From Zoogloeaceae bacterium (lineage in GTDB: Bacteria > Pseudomonadota > Gammaproteobacteria > Burkholderiales > Rhodocyclaceae), in NCBI GenBank assembly GCA_031259605.1, contig JAIRLE010000156.1, positions 1-22,417 on the forward strand: 22,417 bases of DNA, given 5' to 3'. Both the position numbers and the translations under genes were made by a program. The notes under the pieces were generated by a model. It made no database searches and was not told the origin of the DNA. It worked only from the letters and a program-made list of their open reading frames with translations. Positions 13,913 to 21,196 of the stretch are shown here, piece by piece. Every line of letters starts with the position of its first letter. Position 1 is the stretch's first letter.

Positions 13913-14003
13913 CCCTCGCCCGCTCGCGGGAGAGGGTGGCGCTTTGGCGCCGGGAGATGGGCGGCGGTTCATCCCTGAACCGTATTTTCCGGGATGAGCC
14001 GCC
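13913..14003. repeat. Mosaic of REP-like hairpins between the UbiA and recD genes
   Basis: Three structures in a row. A REP-like hairpin spans 13913-13936 (one mismatch). A small GGCGC/GCGCC hairpin spans 13938-13951. The pair GGCGGTTCATCCC (13963-13975) and GGGATGAGCCGCC (13991-14003) forms a 13-bp stem with a single G-T wobble and contains a competing inner stem GGTTCA/TGAACC. Positions 14008-14078 have more short GC-rich inverted repeats and no gene. Confidence 0.65.
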
Positions 14004-14078
14004 CCTTCATCCGCCCTCCGGGCGCCTTCTCCCCCTGAAGGTAGAAGGAAAACCAAGTGCTTCCCACGACAATCCGGG

Positions 14079-14248
14079 AGCAAAAATCAGCGACAGCCCT
14101 TCAGGGCTGTCGGTCCAACTCCATTGGGAAGGGGTTTCCCCCCCCATGGGCTCCGGTCGAAACCCCGGCCGCGGCCGGGGTTTCGACCTTCGCGCCTTTC
14201 TTGCGGGCGGGGTTTCAAACTGGAGTTGGTTTTACGATGAACAGGTTC
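14079..14248 (+). repeat. Nested-palindrome dispersed repeat, copy R3 (most symmetric copy)
   Basis: Complete copy. In order it holds: CGACAGCCCT/AGGGCTGTCG hairpin (14091-14112); CCAACTCCA (14115-14123) pairing with TGGAGTTGG (14221-14229) as an outer stem; GGGGTTTC (14131-14138); a perfect 34-bp palindrome (14155-14188, each arm GGTCGAAACCCCGGCCG); a third GGGGTTTC (14209-14216); and the closing TTTTACGATGAACAGG. It lies just beyond the 3' end of recD and about 270 nt upstream of the UbiA start. Confidence 0.9.
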
Positions 14249-14260
14249 TTACGGTACCCG

Positions 14261-14291
14261 GTCTTCAGCCTTCAGTCTTCTGTCCTCTGAT
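14261..14291 (+). repeat. CCTCTGTCTT-type island at the recD end
   Basis: The sequence is GTCTTCAGCCTTCAGTCTTC then TGTCCTCTGAT. On the minus strand it encodes the last residues of RecD (RGQKTEG) and the stop. It adjoins repeat R3. Confidence 0.4.
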
Positions 14292-16043
14292 CGCAAGCGC
14301 GCTCCGTATGAGGGCGCGATTGCCGAGAAGAGTGATGCCTTGGCGGGCGCGGGTGAGGGCGGTGTAGAGGAGTTCGCGGGTCATGAGCGGGTTGTCTTTT
14401 TCCGGCAGCAGCAGCGCGACGTGTTCGAATTCCGAGCCTTGCGCCTTGTGTACGCTCATGGCGAACGCGCCTTCCCAGGTAGGCAGACGCGAGAGCGGCA
14501 GCCAGCGGTAGCCATTGCAACCATCGGCGTCAGTGGCGGGAAAACAGGCGAATAGCGCGTTGTCTTCGCCGTGTTCCAGCATGATGCCGATGTCGCCATT
14601 GGATAAATGCAGGGCGGCGTCGTTTCGCTGGATCAGGATGGGCTGCCCCGACAATGAAGACCGCCCTCTGTCCTTTTCGCTCTTTTGTCTTCCAGATGTC
14701 GCCAGCGCCGCGCTGAGGACGCGATTGACGCCGGAGACGCCGCGTTCGCCTTCGCGTACGACGCAAAGCACGCGAAAACTGTCCAGCGCCTGAAAAATCG
14801 GTTTCGGATCATCCCCGGCGCGCCAGCCTGCCAGCGCCTTCCAGTATGCGGCATATCCTGCCGTCAACAGGTCGTTTTCGGCAGATGAGCGCGCGCTGCC
14901 GCTGGATTCCAGGTAATTCAGTTCCACATGTTGCTGATCCAGCAAGGCAAGCGCCGCCTGGATTTCTCCCGCCGCCAGATGTCGCGCCAGACGCCCCAGC
15001 GGCGATTCCGGAGGAAAACGGCGGCTTTGCGTGAGTTGAATGACCGCATCCTGGAATGGCGAGGTCTCGGCGTCCTGCGGATCATTTGCAATGATATCTT
15101 CCGTTTCTCCGGTGAGTTCGGCGATTGCAGCGCGTGTGGCGGCGCTCAAGGTCGTGCGCGGACAGAGCGTGGCGAAGATGGCACCGGCTTCCACGGCCTG
15201 TAGCTGCGCCTTGTCTCCCAACAGAATCAGCCGGGCGTGTGGCGGCAGGGCGGCGCAAAGCTGATGTGCCAGCATCAGGTCGAGCATCGAGGCTTCATCG
15301 ACCACCAACACATCGAGCGCCAGCGGATTGTTGGCGTGATGGCGCGGCGCGCCGCCCTCTGCGCCCAGCCCCAGCAGACGATGCAAGGTGGTGGCGTTGG
15401 GCGGCAGCAGACGGGCGATTTCCGGCGGCAAATCCTGGGCGCGCAGGCGCATGGTTTCCTGCATCCGCGCAGCCGCCTTGCCGGTAGGCGCGGCGAGCGC
15501 GATGCGCAATGTCGGATTGTCCGCCAGAAGACAAGCGAGCAGACGGGCGACGGTAAAGGTTTTTCCGGTGCCGGGGCCGCCGCTGATGATGGTCAGACGC
15601 CGCAACAACGCCAGCGCCACGGCATGTTTTTGTTCATCGGGCGCGTGTTGGGCGGAAGGGGGAAAAAGCCGCGCCAGCATTTGCCGCGCTGGTTTGCCGG
15701 GCGGTGGCGGCACGGCGCGGTGACGCGCCAACAGGTCTGCGCCCAGACGCGCTTCGGCGAAAAAATAGCGCGCCAGATAGAGATGCCCCGCATTATCCAT
15801 AATCAAGGGCCTGCCGCTGGCGAGATCGCCCGCGACGCCACTGGCATGCAGCGCGGCGTCATCCAGCGACGCGTTGGCAAGCGAGACGCGGATCTCGCCT
15901 TCCGAAGCCGCCAGCGCCAGCGCAAAACCGGCTTTTCCGGCAGTGTCGACGCTGATGTCCGGCGCGTTCGATTGTTGCGCCCAGCGGCGGCATTGGTCGG
16001 CGAAGGCGTACGCCAGCAGGAGATTGGCGTTTTGCGTGTTCAT
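14265..16043 (-). CDS. recD: Exodeoxyribonuclease V alpha subunit RecD
   Basis: RecD is the 5'-3' helicase of the RecBCD complex, which processes double-strand breaks and degrades foreign linear DNA. The product is 592 residues. Superfamily 1B helicase motifs are all visible: Walker A GGPGTGKT (155-162), motif Ia ALAAPTGKAAARM, Walker B VLVVDEASMLD (246-255), motif III LLGDKAQLQAVEAG, motif V MSVHKAQGSEFEHV and motif VI RELLYTALTRAR. NDAALHLSNGDIGIM is the RecD-specific block. The ATG at 16043 overlaps the stop of the hydrolase gene (ATGA), implying coupling. recB and recC are not adjacent in this window. A linker before the NDAALHL block (GRQKSEKDRGRSSLSG) and the last seven residues coincide with short repeat islands. 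Confidence 0.94.
   Translation of the reverse strand: MNTQNANLLLAYAFADQCRRWAQQSNAPDISVDTAGKAGFALALAASEGEIRVSLANASLDDAALHASGVAGDLASGRPLIMDNAGHLYLARYFFAEARLGADLLARHRAVPPPPGKPARQMLARLFPPSAQHAPDEQKHAVALALLRRLTIISGGPGTGKTFTVARLLACLLADNPTLRIALAAPTGKAAARMQETMRLRAQDLPPEIARLLPPNATTLHRLLGLGAEGGAPRHHANNPLALDVLVVDEASMLDLMLAHQLCAALPPHARLILLGDKAQLQAVEAGAIFATLCPRTTLSAATRAAIAELTGETEDIIANDPQDAETSPFQDAVIQLTQSRRFPPESPLGRLARHLAAGEIQAALALLDQQHVELNYLESSGSARSSAENDLLTAGYAAYWKALAGWRAGDDPKPIFQALDSFRVLCVVREGERGVSGVNRVLSAALATSGRQKSEKDRGRSSLSGQPILIQRNDAALHLSNGDIGIMLEHGEDNALFACFPATDADGCNGYRWLPLSRLPTWEGAFAMSVHKAQGSEFEHVALLLPEKDNPLMTRELLYTALTRARQGITLLGNRALIRSALAIRGQKTEG
14663..14697 (+). repeat. CCTCTGTCTT-type island inside recD
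   Basis: The plus strand reads GCCCTCTGTCCTTTTCGCTC then TTTTGTCTTCCAGAT. It encodes, on the minus strand, a poorly conserved RecD linker, where E. coli RecD has a different sequence of similar length. Confidence 0.35.
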
Positions 16044-16915
16044 GCGCGGCGCGTTGCCGAAAGAATGGCGTCGGCAAACTGGGGCGTCAGAGCGAAGGGA
16101 AAATCGTGTCCCATGCCCGGCAGCACCCGCAATTCCGCCGTGGGAATGGCCTTGGCGGTATCCACGCCGCAGGCGAAGGGAATCAAGGGGTCTTCCCTGC
16201 CGTGCAATACCATGCAGGGGACGCGAATCCTCGCGAGCAGGGGACGTCGGTCGCCGCCGGTCAGCAGCGCCGCCAACTGGCGGGCGATACCCGCCGGATG
16301 AAAGCCGCGTCGGAATTCAAAGGTGAACATCGCCTCCAGTTCCGCCTCCGGCGTGGGATAACCCGGACTCATCAGCACCTGTTGGCGGCGCACGGCATCC
16401 TTGACGATGGCCCTTTCGTCATGCGGGAAGGGCAGGGGCGCGATGAGCGTCTGTTGCGCCGCTGGCGTGGGCGGCGGCAACAGGGGATTGCCGGAAGAAG
16501 ACATGATGGAAGTGAGCGACAGGCAACGCGCTGGATGAAGCGCGGCGGCAATCTGCCCGATCATGCCGCCCATGGAAGCGCCGACGACGTGCGCTTTTTC
16601 GATGCGGAGCGCGTCCAGCAAGGCGATTGCGTCGGCAGCCATGTCTGCCAGGGTGTAGAGCGGCGAGGCGATTTGTCCCGCGAAAAATTGCGCCAAGCGC
16701 GGCGCGCCCAGCGCGTCCAGTCTGGAAGAAAGCCCTGTGTCGCGGTTATCGAAGCGGACAACCCGATGTCCCGCGTCGACCATCCGGTCGATGAGCGGTT
16801 GCGGCCAGCGGGTGAGCGGCGTCCCCAATCCCTGGATGAGCAGAATCGCCGACGCGTCCGCCGCGCCGCAACATTCAGTTTCAAGACGCAACGCGCCAAT
16901 ATCGACCAAGGGCAT
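16040..16915 (-). CDS. Alpha/beta-fold hydrolase
   Basis: The product is 291 residues. It has the nucleophile elbow GASMGG (S114), an acid in HGREDPLIP (D242) and a histidine in PGMGHDFP (H270), a complete triad in canonical order. ILLIQGLGTPLTRW (24-37) supplies the oxyanion-hole loop and RVVRFDNRDTGLSS (51-64) is typical of the hydrolases near the 3-oxoadipate lactonase/haloperoxidase branch. There is no signal peptide, so it is cytoplasmic. The substrate cannot be told from sequence. It is coupled to recD by an ATGA overlap, which need not mean shared function. The start codon lies 3 nt from an array of seven 7-bp repeats, and no Shine-Dalgarno is present; a -10 box lies beyond the array. 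Confidence 0.85.
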   Translation of the reverse strand: MPLVDIGALRLETECCGAADASAILLIQGLGTPLTRWPQPLIDRMVDAGHRVVRFDNRDTGLSSRLDALGAPRLAQFFAGQIASPLYTLADMAADAIALLDALRIEKAHVVGASMGGMIGQIAAALHPARCLSLTSIMSSSGNPLLPPPTPAAQQTLIAPLPFPHDERAIVKDAVRRQQVLMSPGYPTPEAELEAMFTFEFRRGFHPAGIARQLAALLTGGDRRPLLARIRVPCMVLHGREDPLIPFACGVDTAKAIPTAELRVLPGMGHDFPFALTPQFADAILSATRRA

Positions 16916-16918
16916 GGG

Positions 16919-16967
16919 AATCAGGAACCAGGAATCAGGAATCAGGAATCAGGAATCAGGAACCAGG
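16919..16967 (-). repeat. Heptanucleotide tandem repeat in the hydrolase leader
   Basis: Seven 7-bp units on the plus strand: AATCAGG, AACCAGG, four AATCAGG, AACCAGG. They fill the whole space between the -10 box (16971-16976) and the hydrolase start codon (16913-16915), so the presumed 5' UTR consists almost only of the repeat. Confidence 0.9.
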
Positions 16968-16970
16968 GAT

Positions 16971-16976
16971 ATTATA
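16971..16976 (-). promoter_or_regulatory. Consensus -10 box of the hydrolase-recD operon
   Basis: A perfect TATAAT on the minus strand places the start at about 16964, inside the heptamer array. No good -35 hexamer is seen at 17 nt (TCGCCC). The region 16977-17070 is otherwise AT-richer than its surroundings and holds no recognisable gene. Confidence 0.5.
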
Positions 16977-17073
16977 GTGTACGGCTTGCGGCCGGGCGAT
17001 ATATTCGGAATGATACAGGATAACAGCATGAATGTTGGCATCGTATTTTCAGCCCGCGCCGCCGCTTGCCGTC

Positions 17074-17098
17074 CGCTCTCCCGCTTGGCGGGAGAGCG
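17074..17098. repeat. REP-like hairpin with a compensatory pair
   Basis: CGCTCTCCCGC (17074-17084) pairs perfectly with GCGGGAGAGCG (17088-17098) across TTG. Compared with the copies at 5629 and 17176, the second base pair is G-C instead of C-G, changed on both arms. Confidence 0.8.
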
Positions 17099-17175
17099 TG
17101 CCTCAAAGGGGCGAGAGAGGGTGCCGTGCCAACGGCGCAGCCGCAAACATCAAGGTGTTGGGAACGAAGCGCCGC

Positions 17176-17199
17176 CCCTCTCCCGCAAGCGGGAGAGGG
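17176..17199. repeat. REP-like hairpin (CCCTCTCCCGC stem)
   Basis: CCCTCTCCCGC (17176-17186) and GCGGGAGAGGG (17189-17199) are fully complementary. It directly adjoins repeat copy R4, so the two families occur fused here. Confidence 0.8.
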
Positions 17200-17210
17200 A
17201 AAAAATGGGC

Positions 17211-17380
17211 TTCATCGTAAAACCAACTTCGGTTTGAAACCCCGCCCGTAAGAAAGGCGCGAAGGTTGAGACCCCGGCCGCGGCCGGGGTTTCGACCGTA
17301 GCCATTCTTGAGGGGGAGAGAAACCCCTTAAGAATGGAGTTGGACCGACAGCCCTGAAGGGCTGCCGCTAATTTTTGCTG
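17211..17380 (-). repeat. Nested-palindrome dispersed repeat, copy R4
   Basis: Full copy in inverted orientation: closing segment TTCATCGTAAAACC at 17211, central palindrome 17264-17297 (imperfect), GGGGTTTC-type blocks and the CGGCAGCCCT/AGGGCTGTCG hairpin (about 17345-17366). It lies about 120 nt upstream of waaG. The following 17381-17503 has no clear gene; a TAGACT hexamer about 35 nt before waaG may be its -10 box. Confidence 0.88.
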
Positions 17381-17503
17381 CAATTGTCCTGGGGATGTGC
17401 GGGTGCCGCCGCGCGTCCGGTAGCGGCGGTTCGCGTGATTATCCCTGTCAATGTTCCCGCCCTGGTGTAGACTCCCGCCCTGATCCCTGTACCTTGAATC
17501 CCG

Positions 17504-18634
17504 ATGCAACTGGCGTTTTGTCTCTATAAATACTTCCCCTTCGGCGGCTTGCAGCGCGACTTCCTGCGCATTGCGCTTGCCTGCCGGGCGCGCGGGCACG
17601 GCATCCGCGTCTACACGCTCGAATGGCGGGGAGAACTGCCGCCGGGGTTCGACCTGGCGCTCGTCCCCGCCCGCGCATGGTGGAACCATTGCCGTTACCG
17701 TGAATTCAGCGCCTGGGTCGAAGCCGATCTCGCGCGCCGCCCCGTCGACCGCGTCATCGGCTTCAATAAAATGCCCAAGCTCGACATCTATTACGCCGCC
17801 GACTCCTGCTATGAAGAAATGGTCCGCACCCTGCGCAACCCGCTCTATCGCTTGAGCGGGCGCTACCGGCACTTCGCCGCCTGGGAGCGCGCGGTGTTCG
17901 CTCCCGAAAGCCGCACCGAAATCCTGATGATCTCCAGCGCGCAACAACCCTGCTTCATGCACCACTACGGCACCCCGGCGGAACGCTTCCACCCGTTGCC
18001 GCCGGGCATCTCCCCAGACCGTCGCGCCACCGCCGACGCCCCCGCCATCCGCGCCGCGTTTCGCGTTGAATTCGGCCTGGGCGACGACGACCTCCTGCTG
18101 CTGCAAATTGGCTCCGGCTTCAAAACCAAAGGACTCGACCGCAGCATCGCGGCGCTGGCCGCGCTCCCCGAAACACTACGCGCTCGCACCCGCCTCATCG
18201 CCCTTGGCGACGACGACCCAAGCCCGTTCCTGCGCCAAGCCAAAGCGCTCGGCCTTGGCGAACGCATCGCCATCCTGCGCGGCCGCGACGACATACCGCG
18301 CATCCTGCTCGGTGGCGACCTGCTCATCCACCCGGCCTACAGCGAAAACACCGGCACCGTCCTTCTCGAAGCACTGGTCGCCGGATTGCCCGTACTCACC
18401 ACCGACGTCTGCGGCTACGCCCACTACATTGCCGAAGCCGACGCAGGCCGCCTCATCGGCACGCCCTTCGCACAAAAAGAACTCGACACCGCCCTCGCCG
18501 ATCTGCTCGCCGCCCCCGAAACACGAGCGCGCCACTCGCGCCATGGGCTTGCCTTCGCCAACCAGGCCGACCTCTACAGCCTGCACGAAAAAGCCGCCGA
18601 CTTCATATTGAACCCGCGCCCGGAACACCCATGA
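17504..18634 (+). CDS. waaG: Lipopolysaccharide core glucosyltransferase WaaG
   Basis: WaaG is a GT4-family, GT-B fold enzyme that transfers a sugar (glucose in E. coli) to heptose II of the LPS inner core at the inner face of the cytoplasmic membrane. The product has 376 residues. The N-terminus AFCLYKYFPFGGLQRDF is nearly identical to E. coli WaaG. VIGFNKMPKLDIYYAADSCY (84-103), YRLSGRYRHFAAWE and LPPGISPDR are also conserved. The EX7E nucleotide-sugar motif is E281 to E289 (ENTGTVLLEA), followed by AGLPVLTTDVCGYAHYIA. It is first of a block of three coupled genes (4-nt ATGA overlap with waaP). The order waaG-waaP is that of many proteobacterial core loci; heptosyltransferases waaC and waaF are not here. 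Confidence 0.96.
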   Translation: MQLAFCLYKYFPFGGLQRDFLRIALACRARGHGIRVYTLEWRGELPPGFDLALVPARAWWNHCRYREFSAWVEADLARRPVDRVIGFNKMPKLDIYYAADSCYEEMVRTLRNPLYRLSGRYRHFAAWERAVFAPESRTEILMISSAQQPCFMHHYGTPAERFHPLPPGISPDRRATADAPAIRAAFRVEFGLGDDDLLLLQIGSGFKTKGLDRSIAALAALPETLRARTRLIALGDDDPSPFLRQAKALGLGERIAILRGRDDIPRILLGGDLLIHPAYSENTGTVLLEALVAGLPVLTTDVCGYAHYIAEADAGRLIGTPFAQKELDTALADLLAAPETRARHSRHGLAFANQADLYSLHEKAADFILNPRPEHP

Positions 18635-19464
18635 GCGAAACCGTCCTCCAATCGCCTTTCGACCGCCTCTGGGCCGGACGCGACCCCTTCGCAGCCGCCG
18701 CAGCCCTGCAAGGGCAAGTGTTCCGCGAACTGGCCGGGCGGCGCACCCTGCGCGCCGAAATCGACGGGCGTGGCTACTTCGTCAAAATCCATCGCGGCGT
18801 TGGCTGGGGCGAAATCCTCAAAAACCTCCTCAGCCTGCGCTTGCCGGTACTCGGCGCGCGCAACGAATGGCGCGCCGCCCAACGCCTCGCCGAACTCGGC
18901 GTCGACGCCCTGCGCGCCGCCGCCTTCGGCGAACGCGGCATTAATCCGGCGCGGCGGCATTCCTTCATCATCACCGAAGAACTTGCTCCCGCCATCAGCC
19001 TGGAAGACTATTGCCGCGACTGGCTGCGCACGCCGCCCGTCCCGGCGCTCAAACGCGCCCTCATCGCCCGCGTGGCGGACATGGCGCGCCGGATGCACGA
19101 AGGCCGCGTCAACCACCGCGACTTCTACCTTTGCCACTTCCTGCTCCATACCGATCCGCCGCCAACCCCCGAAGCGCTGCGGCTCTCGCTCATCGACCTG
19201 CACCGCGCCCAAGTCCACGCCCGCCCCTTGCCGCCGCGCTGGCGGCGCAAAGACCTGGCCGGACTCTACTTCTCGGCGCTCGACATCGGCCTCACCCGGC
19301 GCGATCTGCTGCGCTTCATCCGCGCCTATTTCGCCAGACCGCTACGCCGCATCCTGCGGGACGAAGCGCCCTTATTCGAATGGCTTGCCCGTGAAGCCGC
19401 GCGATTGGTTGAACGTTACCGGCAAAAAATTCTTCCCGCCGAGCGATGGCGGGTTTCCTCATGA
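18631..19464 (+). CDS. waaP: Lipopolysaccharide core heptose(I) kinase WaaP
   Basis: WaaP phosphorylates heptose I of the LPS core, which is important for outer-membrane barrier function. The product has 277 residues. It has a protein-kinase-like fold: a lysine in YFVKIHRG (K52), the catalytic loop NHRDFYLCHF with D164, and the metal-binding aspartate in LSLIDLHRAQ (D189). PRRWRRKDLAGLYFSALDIGLTRRDLLRFIRAYF is strongly conserved in the family (here PPRWRRKD). It overlaps waaG by 4 nt and the next kinase gene by 4 nt (ATGA at both ends), so the three proteins are made in a coupled manner. Confidence 0.95.
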   Translation: MSETVLQSPFDRLWAGRDPFAAAAALQGQVFRELAGRRTLRAEIDGRGYFVKIHRGVGWGEILKNLLSLRLPVLGARNEWRAAQRLAELGVDALRAAAFGERGINPARRHSFIITEELAPAISLEDYCRDWLRTPPVPALKRALIARVADMARRMHEGRVNHRDFYLCHFLLHTDPPPTPEALRLSLIDLHRAQVHARPLPPRWRRKDLAGLYFSALDIGLTRRDLLRFIRAYFARPLRRILRDEAPLFEWLAREAARLVERYRQKILPAERWRVSS

Positions 19465-20204
19465 GCGATTGGCGGCTGCTTCCCCCCTGCGACCACGGCG
19501 AGACAGCCCGCGCTTTCGCTTCGCTTGATGCCGTATTCGCCTTGCGCGGCGAGTGTGTTTCCCGCGATCCGCAAAGCGAAACCCTGCGCGTCGTCGTCGA
19601 GGGCGCGACATACTACGTCAAACGCCATTGTCGCGCCGGCAAGAATCCATTGCGGCGCTGGCTGCTGCGCCCCCGTGTGCAGGCCGAATGGGAAAACCTG
19701 CTCGCCTTCACTTCCTGGGGCATTGCCTGCGCCGCCGTGGCCGCCTACGGACTGGAACGCCATGCGGGCTTCTTCGTGCGCGGCGCATTGATTACCCGCG
19801 AACAACCCGGCGCTGTCGACCTCGCCCGGCTGGCGCACGAACGCGATCCCCGCTTGCGCACACCCGCATGGCTTGCCGCAGTCATTCCCCAGGCCGCGCG
19901 CGCCGCCCGCACGATCCACGAACACGGCTTTGCCCACAACGATTTCAAATGGCGCAACCTGCTCGTCGACGACACTCCCACGCTCTACCTGATCGACTGC
20001 CCCGGCAGCGAACGCTGGCCGGGGCCTTTTTTGCGCCACCGCATCGTCAAGGATCTGGCCTGCCTCGACAAAATCGCCAAACACCAGCTTTCCCGCACCT
20101 GGCGCTTGCGCTTTTTCCTCGCCTATGCCGGAAAACCCCGGCTTGCCGCTGCCGACAAACGCATGATCCGGCGCATCCTGCGCTTCTTCGAGGGGCAAGA
20201 ATGA
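19461..20204 (+). CDS. Second WaaP-family (lipopolysaccharide kinase-like) protein
   Basis: The product is 247 residues from the ATG at 19461, which forms ATGA with the waaP stop. An ATG at 19446 in frame would add five residues. It is a small eukaryote-like kinase fold of the Kdo/WaaP type (PF06293 family, from recognition): K54 in YYVKRH, catalytic loop AHNDFKWRNLLVDD with D161 and N166, and D179 in LIDCPGS. The HND in place of HRD is a difference from WaaP that also occurs in related LPS kinases. A likely role is phosphorylating another core sugar, by analogy with the several kinases (WapP and neighbours) after waaP in Pseudomonas. The acceptor is unknown. A 22-codon ORF follows with ATGA overlap. 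Confidence 0.85.
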   Translation: MSDWRLLPPCDHGETARAFASLDAVFALRGECVSRDPQSETLRVVVEGATYYVKRHCRAGKNPLRRWLLRPRVQAEWENLLAFTSWGIACAAVAAYGLERHAGFFVRGALITREQPGAVDLARLAHERDPRLRTPAWLAAVIPQAARAARTIHEHGFAHNDFKWRNLLVDDTPTLYLIDCPGSERWPGPFLRHRIVKDLACLDKIAKHQLSRTWRLRFFLAYAGKPRLAAADKRMIRRILRFFEGQE

Positions 20205-20526
20205 ACGGCGCGCCGCAAGAAACCTCCGGGCAAGTGCGTCATCGGAGAAGACAAGCGGTCATGCGATGATCCTTGGACTGTGCGCTGCGCTTGTCCGGGA
20301 TGCACTTGCCGAAACGAGTGCGGCGAGATTCCAATCGGTACGCCTTGGAACCTGGGGCCAGGAGAAGGCGGGCGGAACTGGCTTTGTCCCCCGGAACCCG
20401 TCTGCCGGGAAACCAATCCTGCGCATGCCGCGAATTGATGGTTTTGACCGGCGGGTTTTCCGATATGTTAGTATGTGCCGTTACGACTCTCCTGTTCTTG
20501 GTTCTCCTTGATCCCTTGTATGCGCC
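20201..20526 (+). other. Gap with a 22-codon coupled ORF and a weak promoter for the response regulator
   Basis: An ATG at 20201 overlaps the kinase stop (ATGA) and opens a 22-codon frame, MNGAPQETSGQVRHRRRQAVMR, ending at 20269. It may be the stub of a lost fourth LPS gene. The rest has no convincing gene. TTGACC (20444-20449) with TAGTAT (20469-20474) at 19 nt spacing is a weak candidate promoter for the downstream regulator. I see no terminator with a T run after the LPS genes. Confidence 0.4.
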
Positions 20527-21174
20527 ATGAAAATCCTGATTGTCGAAGATCATGCCCTGATGCGTGACGCGCTGGCGCGGGTGTTGTGCACCCAGAATGA
20601 TCGGGTGATACGGGAAGCCAATAGCGTGGATCAGGCATTGAGCATTCTGGCGCAGGAACACGATTTCGATCTGGCGCTTCTCGATCTGGCGTTACCGGGC
20701 ATGGATGGGTTTTCCGGGCTGAAGCTCCTCTCCGAGCGCTATCCGGACATGCCGGTGGTCATCCTTTCGGCCTTCGACGACAAACCGACCATCCGGCGTG
20801 CGCTCAGTCATGGCGCGGCGGGGTTCATCCCCAAGTCCTATTCCGCGGAGGCGCTGCTGGATGCCTTGTCGCAGGTGTTCTCCGGACAGGTTTTCTATCC
20901 GCCGGAAGCGGTGGCGGCGGAGCCAAATTACAACATGCCGCTGCTTTCCAACGCCGACAAGAAACTGAATCCCACGGAATTCGGTTTGACCGAGCGTCAG
21001 AGCGAGGTGCTCGTCATGATGCTCAAAGGCTATTCCAATCGTGAGATCGCCAATCAACTGAAACTTTCCGAAGGCACGGTCAAGATTCACGTAGCGGCAA
21101 TTTTCAAAAGCCTGGGTGTCGCCAGCCGCGCCCAGGTCATCGTGGTCGCCAACCGCTACGGCATCACGGCGTGA
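20527..21174 (+). CDS. Two-component response regulator, NarL/LuxR (FixJ) family
   Basis: The product is 215 residues. A receiver domain spans residues 1-120: acidic pocket E7-D8, phosphoacceptor D53 in LLDLALPGMDG, S81 in VVILSAFDD and K103 in GFIPKSYS. A LuxR-type helix-turn-helix follows at about 150-212 (LTERQSEVLVMMLKGYSNREIANQLKLSEGTVKIHVAAIFKSLGV). It is therefore a phosphorylation-controlled DNA-binding protein in the cytoplasm. No sensor kinase gene lies next to it, so it is an orphan within this window and its target genes cannot be told. It is followed after 22 nt by an AI-2E-type transporter and may be cotranscribed with it. Confidence 0.93.
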   Translation: MKILIVEDHALMRDALARVLCTQNDRVIREANSVDQALSILAQEHDFDLALLDLALPGMDGFSGLKLLSERYPDMPVVILSAFDDKPTIRRALSHGAAGFIPKSYSAEALLDALSQVFSGQVFYPPEAVAAEPNYNMPLLSNADKKLNPTEFGLTERQSEVLVMMLKGYSNREIANQLKLSEGTVKIHVAAIFKSLGVASRAQVIVVANRYGITA

Positions 21175-21196
21175 GACGTCCCCCGTTGGAATACTC

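Noticed and set aside
13811..14264. Transposon or insertion sequence ends between the UbiA and recD genes
   Set aside because: Only palindromic repeats are seen; there is no transposase frame, no terminal inverted repeat pair at element borders and no target duplication.
14057..14290. Small ORF inside repeat R3 (translation with VETPAAAGVSTF and FLRAGFQTG)
   Set aside because: The same translation appears in all four repeat copies simply because the DNA is repeated; there is no ribosome-binding site and it reads through the palindrome. It is treated as repeat, not as a gene family.
15237..16301. Plus-strand open frame of 354 codons opposite recD and the hydrolase
   Set aside because: Antisense to conserved helicase and hydrolase motifs; low-complexity composition.
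16919..16967. Tandem repeats as a CRISPR array
   Set aside because: The units are 7 bp and contiguous without spacers; no cas genes are present.
17029..17237. Short ORF beginning MNVGIVFSARAA with AGGA upstream
   Set aside because: After about 12 codons it consists of REP hairpins and repeat R4; no independent support.
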